Positions 33,625 through 40,570 of a stretch of 64,000 nucleotides of DNA are shown here, piece after piece (the first letter of the stretch is position 1; every line of letters starts with the position of its first letter). The notes under the pieces were generated by a model. It did not search any database. It was not told where the DNA came from and worked only from the letters and a program-made list of their open reading frames with translations. The position numbers and the translations under genes were made by a program. Source of the DNA: Mycolicibacterium arenosum (lineage in GTDB: Bacteria; Actinomycetota; Actinomycetes; Mycobacteriales; Mycobacteriaceae); the NCBI RefSeq assembly GCF_024320865.1, contig NZ_JANDBD010000009.1, forward strand, positions 164,607 to 228,606, read 5' to 3'.

Positions 33625-34656
33625 ATGCTCGACGAGTCCGAGATCCGGTTCCTCCCGCTCGGTGCCCGGCGCGTGGCGTACGAGGTGCGCGGTGCCGGGC
33701 CGGCGCTCGTCGCTCCCGCGTGGTGGGTGAGCCACCTCGAACTCGACTGGGAGAACAGCGGTGTGCGCCGGCTCTGGCTAGGCGCGGCGCAGGGTCGCAC
33801 CCTGGTGCGCTACGACCGACTCGGCGTCGGCATGTCGGACCGGGCCGTCTCGGATGCCGATCTGACCCTCGAGGGCGAGGTCGCCACGCTGCACGCGTTG
33901 CTCGACGAACTCGGCCTCGAACGCGTCGCTCTCGTCGGCGGTTCATCAGGCAGCTGCACCGCCGTCGCATTCGCGGCTACCCACCCGGAGCGCGTCGAGC
34001 AGCTGGTGCTGTACGGGTCCTACTCGTACGGCGCCGCATTGACGCCGCCGGGCGTGGCGGACGCGATAGTGGCTGCGGTACAAGCACATTGGGGATTAGG
34101 CGCGCGGCTGCTCGCCGATGTCTTCCTCGGTGGCGCCGACGCCGCGGAACAGGCTGCGTTCGGACGACTGCAGCGGGAGTCCGCTACCGCCGAGGTGGCG
34201 GCCGCTGTGTTGCGGCTGGTGTATCGGCTCGACGTCCGGTCGCTGCTTCCGCTCGTCCGCGTGCCGACGACGGTCGTGCACCGGCGCGCCGACAGCGCCG
34301 TGCCGTATGCGCTCGGACGCGAGGTCGCCGCCGCGATTGCGGGTGCGACGCTGATTCCACTGCAGGGGAGTTCGCATTTTCCGTGGCACGGTGACGTCGA
34401 CTCGGTGGTCCGGGCGATCCGCAGTGCACTGGGCACGCGAGTCCCCCGTGCCGAGATCGAATCGGAGCTGCTGTCCGGCCGCGAGCGGGAGATTCTCGCG
34501 TGCGTCGCGCGCGGGTTGGCTGATCGCGAGATCGCCCGGCAGTTGGTGCTGAGCCCGCATACCGTGCACCGGCACGTCGCGAACATCCGCCGCAAGCTCG
34601 GCAGCCCGTCGCGGACGGCCGCCGTCGCCGAGGCCGCGCGCCTCGGGCTGCTGTAG
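33625..34656 (+). CDS. Alpha/beta-hydrolase fused to a LuxR-type HTH
   Basis: Protein of 343 residues joining two modules. Residues ~15-270 are an alpha/beta-hydrolase: YDRLGVGMSD strand, nucleophile elbow GGSSG (105-109, Ser107), Asp region after TTVVHRRADSAVP and catalytic His in GSSHFPWHGD. Residues ~280-343 are a LuxR/GerE HTH (LLSGREREILACVARGLADR, SPHTVHRHVANIRRKL). The hydrolase part may act as a ligand-sensing domain or as an enzyme. Such fusions exist in actinobacteria but few are characterised. It lies directly upstream of a methyltransferase, with an inverted repeat between them. Confidence 0.85.
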   Translation: MLDESEIRFLPLGARRVAYEVRGAGPALVAPAWWVSHLELDWENSGVRRLWLGAAQGRTLVRYDRLGVGMSDRAVSDADLTLEGEVATLHALLDELGLERVALVGGSSGSCTAVAFAATHPERVEQLVLYGSYSYGAALTPPGVADAIVAAVQAHWGLGARLLADVFLGGADAAEQAAFGRLQRESATAEVAAAVLRLVYRLDVRSLLPLVRVPTTVVHRRADSAVPYALGREVAAAIAGATLIPLQGSSHFPWHGDVDSVVRAIRSALGTRVPRAEIESELLSGREREILACVARGLADREIARQLVLSPHTVHRHVANIRRKLGSPSRTAAVAEAARLGLL

Positions 34657-34664
34657 CCGCAACG

Positions 34665-34686
34665 GGCCATTCTCGGCGCAATGGCC
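34665..34686. promoter_or_regulatory. Inverted repeat between hydrolase-LuxR and methyltransferase genes
   Basis: GGCCATT (34665-34671) and AATGGCC (34680-34686) with an 8-bp spacer. It is 34 bp upstream of the TAGTTT -10 box of the methyltransferase, where an activator of the LuxR class would bind. The fusion protein just upstream is the natural candidate. Confidence 0.35.
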
Positions 34687-34720
34687 GATTCGGGCGATGC
34701 GCGCGTCGACGTCGCGCTCG

Positions 34721-34726
34721 TAGTTT
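34721..34726 (+). promoter_or_regulatory. -10 box of a probable leaderless promoter (methyltransferase)
   Basis: TAGTTT ends 6 nt before ATG 34733 without a Shine-Dalgarno. Confidence 0.45.
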
Positions 34727-34732
34727 CACGCC

Positions 34733-35379
34733 ATGGCTGAAACCTGCGCGGCCCCGCCGCACACCCCGTCAACAACGTGGTTGCGGATCTTCGCCGTCGT
34801 CTACGACCCGGTGCTCTGGCTGGGTGAGCTGTTCGGCATGCGACGCAGGCGGCGTGACCTGGTGGCCGCAGCGCGCGGCCGCGTCATCGAAATCGGCGCC
34901 GGCACAGGGCTGAACGTGGCGTACTACCCCGAGGCCGTGGACGAACTGGTGCTCACCGAGCCCGAACCGGGGATGCGTCGCAAACTCGAGCGGCGCACCG
35001 CGCGAGAGGCCCGGATCGTCGCCGCGCTCGCGGAGCGGCTACCGGTCGAGGACGCGTCGGTGGACACCGTGGTGTCGACGCTCGTCCTGTGCACCGTCAC
35101 CGATCCCGCGCTCGTGCTGCGTGAGATCGCACGGGTGCTGCGGCCCGGCGGCCAACTGCTGTTCATCGAGCAGTGCGCTCGAGTGCATCGCTCCTCGCTA
35201 GATGCCAGGACCTGATGCTGCGACCGTGGCGCGGCTTCGCCGGTGGCTGCGTGTGCAATCGCCCGACTGTGGACCTGATGTGGGCGGCCGGCTTCACCGT
35301 CGAAGTGTCGGCGGCCGTGTGGCGCGGGATGCCCGCGGTCGTGCACCCGCTGGCGATCGGACGGGCGACGCGCGATTAG
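34733..35379 (+). pseudogene. SAM methyltransferase broken by a one-base deletion
   Basis: UbiE/class I methyltransferase in two frames. Frame one covers motif I VIEIGAGTGLNVAYYP through RVLRPGGQLLFIEQ, then runs into unrelated residues and stops at 35215. Another frame takes over at about 35173 (VRSSASLLARCQDLMLRPWR, FAGGCVCNRPTVDLM, AAGFTVEV) and ends at 35379. Relatives read FIEHVRS here, so GAGCACGTGCGC losing one C would give the GAGCAGTGCGC seen. It may be a real pseudogene or a base-calling error. The disrupted MFS gene lies 1.1 kb upstream. Confidence 0.78.
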
Positions 35380-35573
35380 ACTGCGGCTCCGCAGATTCCG
35401 CACACTTCGAACACCCGTCGCCGCCACCTCGCGACGGGGATGAAGAACAGCGTGAACTGCTTGAATTCACGCACGCGGGTCCACTGCGTGGTGTTGTGGC
35501 AGCGCGGGCAGGTGCGTGTGTCGCCCGCGCCGAGGAGCTTCTGCTTGGTGCCGAAACCGAAGAGGAGTAACAA
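35376..35573 (-). CDS. Zinc-ribbon small protein
   Basis: Protein of 65 residues. Two CxxC knuckles, CPRCHN (about residue 22) and CGICG (about 58), can bind one zinc. Between them lies EFKQFTLFFIPVARWR. The N-terminal MLLLFGFGTKQKLL is the usual opening of this actinobacterial zinc-ribbon family. The start is TTG 35573; a TAGGCT box (35580-35585, minus strand) lies 6 nt upstream, so the message may be leaderless. It overlaps the end of the broken methyltransferase by four bases. Function unknown. Confidence 0.7.
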   Translation of the reverse strand: MLLLFGFGTKQKLLGAGDTRTCPRCHNTTQWTRVREFKQFTLFFIPVARWRRRVFEVCGICGAAV

Positions 35574-35591
35574 GCCGTCAGCCTACCGAAG

Positions 35592-35741
35592 CTAGCTGTT
35601 GAAGTCCGGCAACGGGGTTTCCGGCGCCTGCTCTTCGGGTGGCACCTCGGTGCCGTTGTCGTCGTCACGCGCCTGTTCCTGAACCTCGGCCGCATGGCGC
35701 AGGTTGTCGCCGGTGTTCTCCGCGTGGTCGGGCGAGCTCAT
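35592..35741 (-). CDS. Small acidic protein
   Basis: Protein of 49 residues (MSSPDHAENTGDNLRHAAEV..., ending PETPLPDFNS), acidic and probably disordered. ATG 35741 follows TGGAGAAA at good spacing, which I prefer to the longer frame to 35855. It sits 18 bp before the zinc-ribbon gene in the same direction. Unknown function. Confidence 0.5.
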   Translation of the reverse strand: MSSPDHAENTGDNLRHAAEVQEQARDDDNGTEVPPEEQAPETPLPDFNS

Positions 35742-35845
35742 GAGATTTCTCCACTTCGTCGGGTTCGGACCGGGTACCCGCGCTGACGTGTGCGAATCCG
35801 ATGTACCCGCGGTTGAGTCGGCTGCGGGCCGGGCATTCGCACCGG

Positions 35846-37165
35846 ATGAGTGCATCCGAGCCCGACGAACGCGAGTCGTTCATCGTGGCCACCCTGGTCG
35901 ACGCGTTCTCCGAACTGATGAAGTCGGACCCGGATGCGTTCCGAACCAAGTTCCGCAAGATGGCCGCCGATCCGTTCGCGTTCTTCCGCGGGAGCGCCTG
36001 CCTCTTCTACGCCGACGTGTCCGCTCTCGACGACAGGTGGGCGGACGAGCGCACCAGCCGGATCTGTATTCAGGGTGACCTGCACGCGGAGAACTTCGGC
36101 ACCTACATGGACGGCGCCGGCGTGCTGATCTTCGACGTCAACGACTTCGACGAGGCGTACGTTGGTCACTTCACCTGGGACGTGCAGAGATTCGTCGCGA
36201 GCATCGCGCTGATGTGTTGGCAGAAGGCGCTTTCCGACGAGTCGATCGCGATGCTGATCGAGACGTTCACCCGCGCGTACGTGAGGCAGGTGCGGTGGTT
36301 CGTCGACGTGGAGGACGACTCCAGCTTCTCGCTCAACCTGCTCACCGCCCGTGGCGCGGTGTTGACCGCACTGCAGTCGGCCCGGCTGTCCACCCGCGCC
36401 GAGATGCTCGACCGCATCACCTTCGTCGACGAGTACGACCGTCGGTTCCGGGACGCCTCCGGTGTCGTCCGACTCGACGACGACGAGCGGGGACGGGTGG
36501 AGTCGGCCTTCGCGCGTTATCTCGACACGATCCCCCGCACCCAGCGATTTCGCGGAATCGCCTACGACGTCAAGGATGTCATCGCGAAGACCGGGTTCGG
36601 CATCGGCAGCGCCGGCCTGCCGTCCTACACCGTCCTGATCGAGGGCTTCAATCAGGCGCTTGACAACGACGTGGTGCTGTCGATGAAACAGGGCAACGTC
36701 GCGGCGCCGAGCAGGGTCGTCGACGACCCGCAGGTGCACGAGTACTTCATGCACCACGGCCACCGCACCGCCGTTTCCCAGCGGGCACTGCAGGCGCACG
36801 CCGACCCGCTGCTCGGCTACACCGATATCGACGGGGTCGGCTTCGTCGTGAGCGAGCTCTCGCCGTATGAGGCCGATCTGGACTGGAGCGAGCTCACCGA
36901 GCCGGACGCGTTGGCCGAAGTCGTCGAACAACTCGGCCAAGCGGTCGCCAAGGTGCACTGCGTCAGCGACACCGACAGTGACCAGTCACTCGTCGACTTC
37001 CAGACCGAGGACGCGATCGTCTCGGTGATCGGCGACGACGAGGCCGGGTTCGTGGCCGACATGGTCGAGTTCGGCCTGACGTACTCCGCGGTCGTTCGGG
37101 AGGACCACCGCCACTTCGTGGAGGCCTTCAGGGCGGGTCGGATACCCGGCGTCAGCGCCACCTAA
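35846..37165 (+). CDS. DUF2252 protein (kinase-like fold)
   Basis: Protein of about 439 residues of the DUF2252 family. The conserved blocks are RKMAADPFAFFRGSACLFYAD, CIQGDLHAENFGTY and IFDVNDFDEAYVGHFTWD. The H-x-E-N and D-x-N-D-F-D motifs resemble the catalytic loop and metal-binding segment of aminoglycoside-phosphotransferase-like kinases. C-terminal RQGN-like MKQGNVAAPSRVV and YVRQ/RTAVSQRALQAHADPLLG also fit. No substrate is known for the family. ATG 35846 is preferred to the earlier in-frame GTG-type start at 35801. Confidence 0.8.
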   Translation: MSASEPDERESFIVATLVDAFSELMKSDPDAFRTKFRKMAADPFAFFRGSACLFYADVSALDDRWADERTSRICIQGDLHAENFGTYMDGAGVLIFDVNDFDEAYVGHFTWDVQRFVASIALMCWQKALSDESIAMLIETFTRAYVRQVRWFVDVEDDSSFSLNLLTARGAVLTALQSARLSTRAEMLDRITFVDEYDRRFRDASGVVRLDDDERGRVESAFARYLDTIPRTQRFRGIAYDVKDVIAKTGFGIGSAGLPSYTVLIEGFNQALDNDVVLSMKQGNVAAPSRVVDDPQVHEYFMHHGHRTAVSQRALQAHADPLLGYTDIDGVGFVVSELSPYEADLDWSELTEPDALAEVVEQLGQAVAKVHCVSDTDSDQSLVDFQTEDAIVSVIGDDEAGFVADMVEFGLTYSAVVREDHRHFVEAFRAGRIPGVSAT

Positions 37166-37226
37166 GGAGAACCGGGGGTGCCGGGGGGCCTGTGGATGAA
37201 TTCGGCGGAATGTCGGGGCGGGTTCC

Positions 37227-37232
37227 TAGCGT
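37227..37232 (+). promoter_or_regulatory. -10 box of a probable leaderless promoter (EVE gene)
   Basis: TAGCGT ends 7 nt before ATG 37240. Confidence 0.45.
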
Positions 37233-37239
37233 GGTGGAC

Positions 37240-37680
37240 ATGACGTACTGGATTAACACGGTGAGCCGGGGACACGTGCTGCGCGGCGTCGCCGGCGGAT
37301 TCACTCAGGCCAATCACGGCAAGCCGCACATGCTCAAGCGGATGGCCCGCGGCGACTGGATCGACTTCTACTCCCCCAAGACCGACTACCCGGACGGTCC
37401 GCCGCTGCAGGCGTTCACCGCGATCGGTCAGGTCGCCGACGACGAGGTGTATCAGGAGGACCTCGATCCGCAGTTCCAGCCGTGGCGACGCGCAGTCGAA
37501 TTCCTGCCGTGTACCGAGACGCCGATCAGGCCGCTGCTGGATCGGCTCGACTTCATCGTGGATCCGTCGCGGTGGGGCTACCGCTTCCGGACCGGCGTCT
37601 TCGCGATCAGCGAGCACGACTTCGAGGTGATTCGCACCGCCATGACGGCCGACTCGGCGGAGGTTACTGTGGTCGGGTGA
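37240..37680 (+). CDS. EVE-domain protein (UPF0310)
   Basis: Protein of 146 residues. MTYWINTVSRGHVLRGVAGG, QANHGKPHMLKRMARGDWID and FYSPKTDYPDGPPLQAFTAIG match the EVE fold, a PUA-like pocket that reads modified bases in DNA or RNA. Stand-alone EVE proteins are found near RNA-modification and restriction genes, but none is adjacent here. Its stop overlaps the pirin start (GTGA). The start is set by the family N-terminus and a -10 box 7 nt upstream. Confidence 0.82.
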   Translation: MTYWINTVSRGHVLRGVAGGFTQANHGKPHMLKRMARGDWIDFYSPKTDYPDGPPLQAFTAIGQVADDEVYQEDLDPQFQPWRRAVEFLPCTETPIRPLLDRLDFIVDPSRWGYRFRTGVFAISEHDFEVIRTAMTADSAEVTVVG

Positions 37681-38666
37681 GCAACGTCGAGCCCGGCCCT
37701 GACGAAGTCGCTTGCGGTGCATCGTCATTCGCCGGCGTGCTGCACCCCCGCGACGTTCCGCTGGGTGGCCCCCGCGCCCTGCGGGTGCGCCGCACGCTGC
37801 CGCAGCGGGAACGCTCGCTGATCGGCGCGTGGTGCTTCGTCGACCACTACGGTCCCGACGACGTCGGTGCAGGTCCGGGCATGGACGTACCGCCGCACCC
37901 GCACACCGGCCTGCAGACCGTCAGCTGGTTGTTCCGCGGCGAGATCGAGCACCGCGACAGCGCGGGCGTTCACGCCGTGGTCCGGCCCGGCGAGCTGAAT
38001 CTGATGACGGCGGGCGCGGGCATCTGCCACTCGGAGGTGTCGCTGCCGGACACCACCGTGTTGCACGGCGTACAGCTCTGGGTCGCCCTTCCCGACGCGC
38101 ATCGCGACACGGCGCGCGACTTCCACCACTTCGCTCCCCCGGCTCGCGATCATGACGGCGTCGACGTCCGGGTGTTCCTCGGCACGCTGGCAGGAGCCAC
38201 CTCGCCCGTGCCGACCTTCACCCCGCTGCTGGGCGCACAGGTCGACATCGCGCCCGGCGGCACCGCGTCGTTCGAGGTGTCGCCCGACTTCGAGCACGGC
38301 GTGCTCCTCGACGCGGGCGCGGTCTCGGCGGGCGGTACCGCGCTCGCCCGAGGCGACCTCTGGTATCAGTCTCCAGGGCACCGCCGGCTCGCCCTCGTCA
38401 ACACCGGCGCCGAGCCCGCGCGGCTGCTGGTCCTCGGTGGCCCGCCCTTCGGCGAGGAGCTGGTGATGTGGTGGAACTTCGTGGGCCGCAGCCACTCCGA
38501 CATCGTCGAGTACCGCCGCCGGTGGCAGGACCACGACGCCCGATTCGGTTCCGTCGTCGGCTATCCCGGCAACCGACTGTCCGCTCCCCCACTGCCGAAC
38601 GGCGCTCTGCGTCCCCGTGGCAATCCACCGACCAGGAGGCCCGATGACCGCCCAGCAGACCGATAG
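37677..38666 (+). CDS. Pirin-family cupin protein
   Basis: Bicupin protein of 329 residues. The pirin signature is clear: WCFVDHYGPDDVGAGPGMDVPPHPHTGLQTVSWLF, then GELNLMTAGAGICHSEVS, with the metal ligands H-x-H, H and E replaced or kept as HPH, H and E. Pirins bind Fe or Zn, and some oxidise quercetin-like flavonols. The C-terminal half is a second cupin (WWNFVGRSHSDIVEYRRRWQ). GTG 37677 overlaps the EVE stop, so the two are translationally coupled, and the GNAT gene overlaps its end. Confidence 0.85.
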   Translation: MSNVEPGPDEVACGASSFAGVLHPRDVPLGGPRALRVRRTLPQRERSLIGAWCFVDHYGPDDVGAGPGMDVPPHPHTGLQTVSWLFRGEIEHRDSAGVHAVVRPGELNLMTAGAGICHSEVSLPDTTVLHGVQLWVALPDAHRDTARDFHHFAPPARDHDGVDVRVFLGTLAGATSPVPTFTPLLGAQVDIAPGGTASFEVSPDFEHGVLLDAGAVSAGGTALARGDLWYQSPGHRRLALVNTGAEPARLLVLGGPPFGEELVMWWNFVGRSHSDIVEYRRRWQDHDARFGSVVGYPGNRLSAPPLPNGALRPRGNPPTRRPDDRPADR

Positions 38667-38952
38667 GACCGGTGCCCCGACCACCGTCGGGCGAGAGTCC
38701 GATCGCTTCACGATCTCCGTCGAGGGCCGCGAAGTCGGATTCGCCGAGTTCTCGGAGTCGGCGGGCCGCCGTTCGTTCTTCCACACCGTCGTCGACCGAC
38801 GGTTTCAGGGCCGCGGTTTGGCCACCATCCTCGTCGCCCACGCGCTGGAGGCCACCCGCGCCGACGGTCTTCGGATCGTCGCGCCGTGCTGGATGGTCGC
38901 CGAATACATCGAGAAGAGCGGCGCGTACGCCGATCTCGTCGACCCCGCCTGA
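38644..38952 (+). CDS. Small GNAT-type acetyltransferase (YjdJ-like)
   Basis: Protein of 102 residues. HTVVDRRFQGRGLATILVAHAL contains the acetyl-CoA pyrophosphate loop (Q-G-R-G-L-A), and IVAPCWMVAEYIEKS is the typical end of the minimal GNAT_2/YjdJ family. It overlaps the pirin end by 23 bp, so EVE, pirin and GNAT form one operon. Substrate unknown. Confidence 0.8.
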   Translation: MTAQQTDRTGAPTTVGRESDRFTISVEGREVGFAEFSESAGRRSFFHTVVDRRFQGRGLATILVAHALEATRADGLRIVAPCWMVAEYIEKSGAYADLVDPA

Positions 38953-39113
38953 AAGGTTTCCATGCCGTGATCGTGAGTTCAGCATTCTTCTGACCTCGGT
39001 CGCCGAGTTGTACGAGTGGACGGTGAACCGAACCTCTGCCAGCATCGTTTCATGATCAAAAGCGTCGCCGGCCGGCGCAACGATGCACAGCGGGGGAGGT
39101 CGGGCAAACGTTG

Positions 39114-40298
39114 ATGAAGCCGTCGGCACCGTCGGGTCGGCTGGGCAACGCGTCGGAGGTCCTGCAACGGTACCTTCGCGCGTTCTCCGACCTCACGTCC
39201 GTCGTCGTCGTGGCGCCCGGCAGGGTTGCCGGCGCGGCATCATCGGCGGTTTTCGCCGGGTGGCACGTCACCGACTGCTCGGCGCAGTTCGTCGGCACCG
39301 CCCGCCAACGGACGGACGAGCTCGTCTTCGAATCCTCCGGGACGACCGGGGACCCGAAACTGGTCCGCTATCGCAAACAGGTCATCCGGGACTGCGCGAC
39401 GGCGATCGCCCGGATGCTGGAACTCGAGGCCGCCCGCGATTACATCGCCCTGATCAATCCGCGGTTCGCGTACGGGCTGTCGGTGCTGCACAGCCACCAC
39501 CTCGCAGGGACTCCCGTGCGCTTCGCGAAGCCCCCGACCACGCTCGCCGAGTGGGCGGACGTCCGCGAGTCGCTGCGGCCCGACTCGACGATCTACCTGG
39601 CGCCGCATCACTCGTTTCTGCTGGCGCAGGATCCGCACTGGCGCTTCAACGCACCGATCGAGCTGGTGTTCGCAGGCGGTCCACTACGGCAGTCGATGGT
39701 CGACGCACTAGGGCGCTGCTTTCCCAACGCCACGGTGACGAACATGTACGGCCAGGCGGAGCTCGGCCCGCGCATCTCCATCGGGCGGTCCGCCATCACG
39801 GCGTTCCGCGAAGGCGACGTGGGCCGACCGCTGCCGGGGGTCGATGTGCGGGCGGATCCGCAGGGTCGCATCTCGGTGCGCAGTCCGTATCGGATGGAGT
39901 CCTACGTGACCGCTGCGGGCGAACCCGTGCCTGCGGATGCGTCGGCCGACTGGTGGCCCACCGGTGACGTCGGACGCGTCGGCGCCGACGGCACCGTGTT
40001 GATCACGGGGAGAGCCGCGTCCGACATCAACTTCCTCGGAGGTCGTATCGGCCTCGATCACCTCCGGCAGATCGTGCGGGACGTCGACGGCGTGCTCGAC
40101 GTCCGGGTGTCCGCCGTGCGGCATCAGGCCTTCGGTGAGTGCCCCCACCTCCGGGTCCTCATCCCGTCCAGGGCCAACCGCGACGCGGCGGAGCGAGCGG
40201 TGCGAATCGCGTTGTCCGACAACATCGGTCACGCTGCAGCCGCCGCCGTCGTCGAGGTTCTCGACCCGGCTTCGCTACCGGAATCGGGAAAGCTGTGA
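39114..40298 (+). CDS. Minimal AMP-forming acyl (ACP/CoA) ligase
   Basis: Adenylating enzyme of 394 residues, about 100-150 shorter than FadD-type ligases at the N-terminus. A3 is SSGTTGDPK (74-82), A5 MYGQAELG (211-218), A7 TGD (283-285), A8-like GRAASDINFLGGRI and A10 PESGKL with Lys393 one residue before the end. So the catalytic core is complete but trimmed. The start has GGGGGAGG about 12 nt upstream. It overlaps a stand-alone ACP gene by GTGA, which strongly suggests that the ligase loads an acyl group on that ACP. The acid is unknown. Confidence 0.85.
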   Translation: MKPSAPSGRLGNASEVLQRYLRAFSDLTSVVVVAPGRVAGAASSAVFAGWHVTDCSAQFVGTARQRTDELVFESSGTTGDPKLVRYRKQVIRDCATAIARMLELEAARDYIALINPRFAYGLSVLHSHHLAGTPVRFAKPPTTLAEWADVRESLRPDSTIYLAPHHSFLLAQDPHWRFNAPIELVFAGGPLRQSMVDALGRCFPNATVTNMYGQAELGPRISIGRSAITAFREGDVGRPLPGVDVRADPQGRISVRSPYRMESYVTAAGEPVPADASADWWPTGDVGRVGADGTVLITGRAASDINFLGGRIGLDHLRQIVRDVDGVLDVRVSAVRHQAFGECPHLRVLIPSRANRDAAERAVRIALSDNIGHAAAAAVVEVLDPASLPESGKL

Positions 40299-40570
40299 CC
40301 GCCGCGCCCGCGCCGTGGGAGGAGGTGCGCGCCCGACTGCTGACCAGGGTCTTCTACGCGCACACCGCCGACGACGTCGCCGCGTCGACCGACCTGATGG
40401 GCGACGGCTTCCTCGACTCGATGACGGTGTTGGTGATCCTCGGCATGTTCGACGAGGAACTGGGCGCGGGCGTCGCGATCACGTCGGCGCGCATTCCCGA
40501 CACGGCGTCGTTGGACGCGATGCGGGACCTCTACGAGCGCCTGCGCGTCAGCGGCGTCGGCGATGCCTGA
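40295..40570 (+). CDS. Stand-alone acyl carrier protein
   Basis: Four-helix carrier protein of 91 residues. The phosphopantetheine site is Ser42 in GDGFLDSMTVLVIL (DSM in place of the usual DSL). GTG 40295 overlaps the ligase stop. Ligase and ACP thus make a two-gene loading unit. Its 3' end overlaps the convergent GGDEF gene by 40 bp. The next plus-strand gene is a ketosynthase at 42393, a likely partner. Confidence 0.82.
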   Translation: MTAAPAPWEEVRARLLTRVFYAHTADDVAASTDLMGDGFLDSMTVLVILGMFDEELGAGVAITSARIPDTASLDAMRDLYERLRVSGVGDA

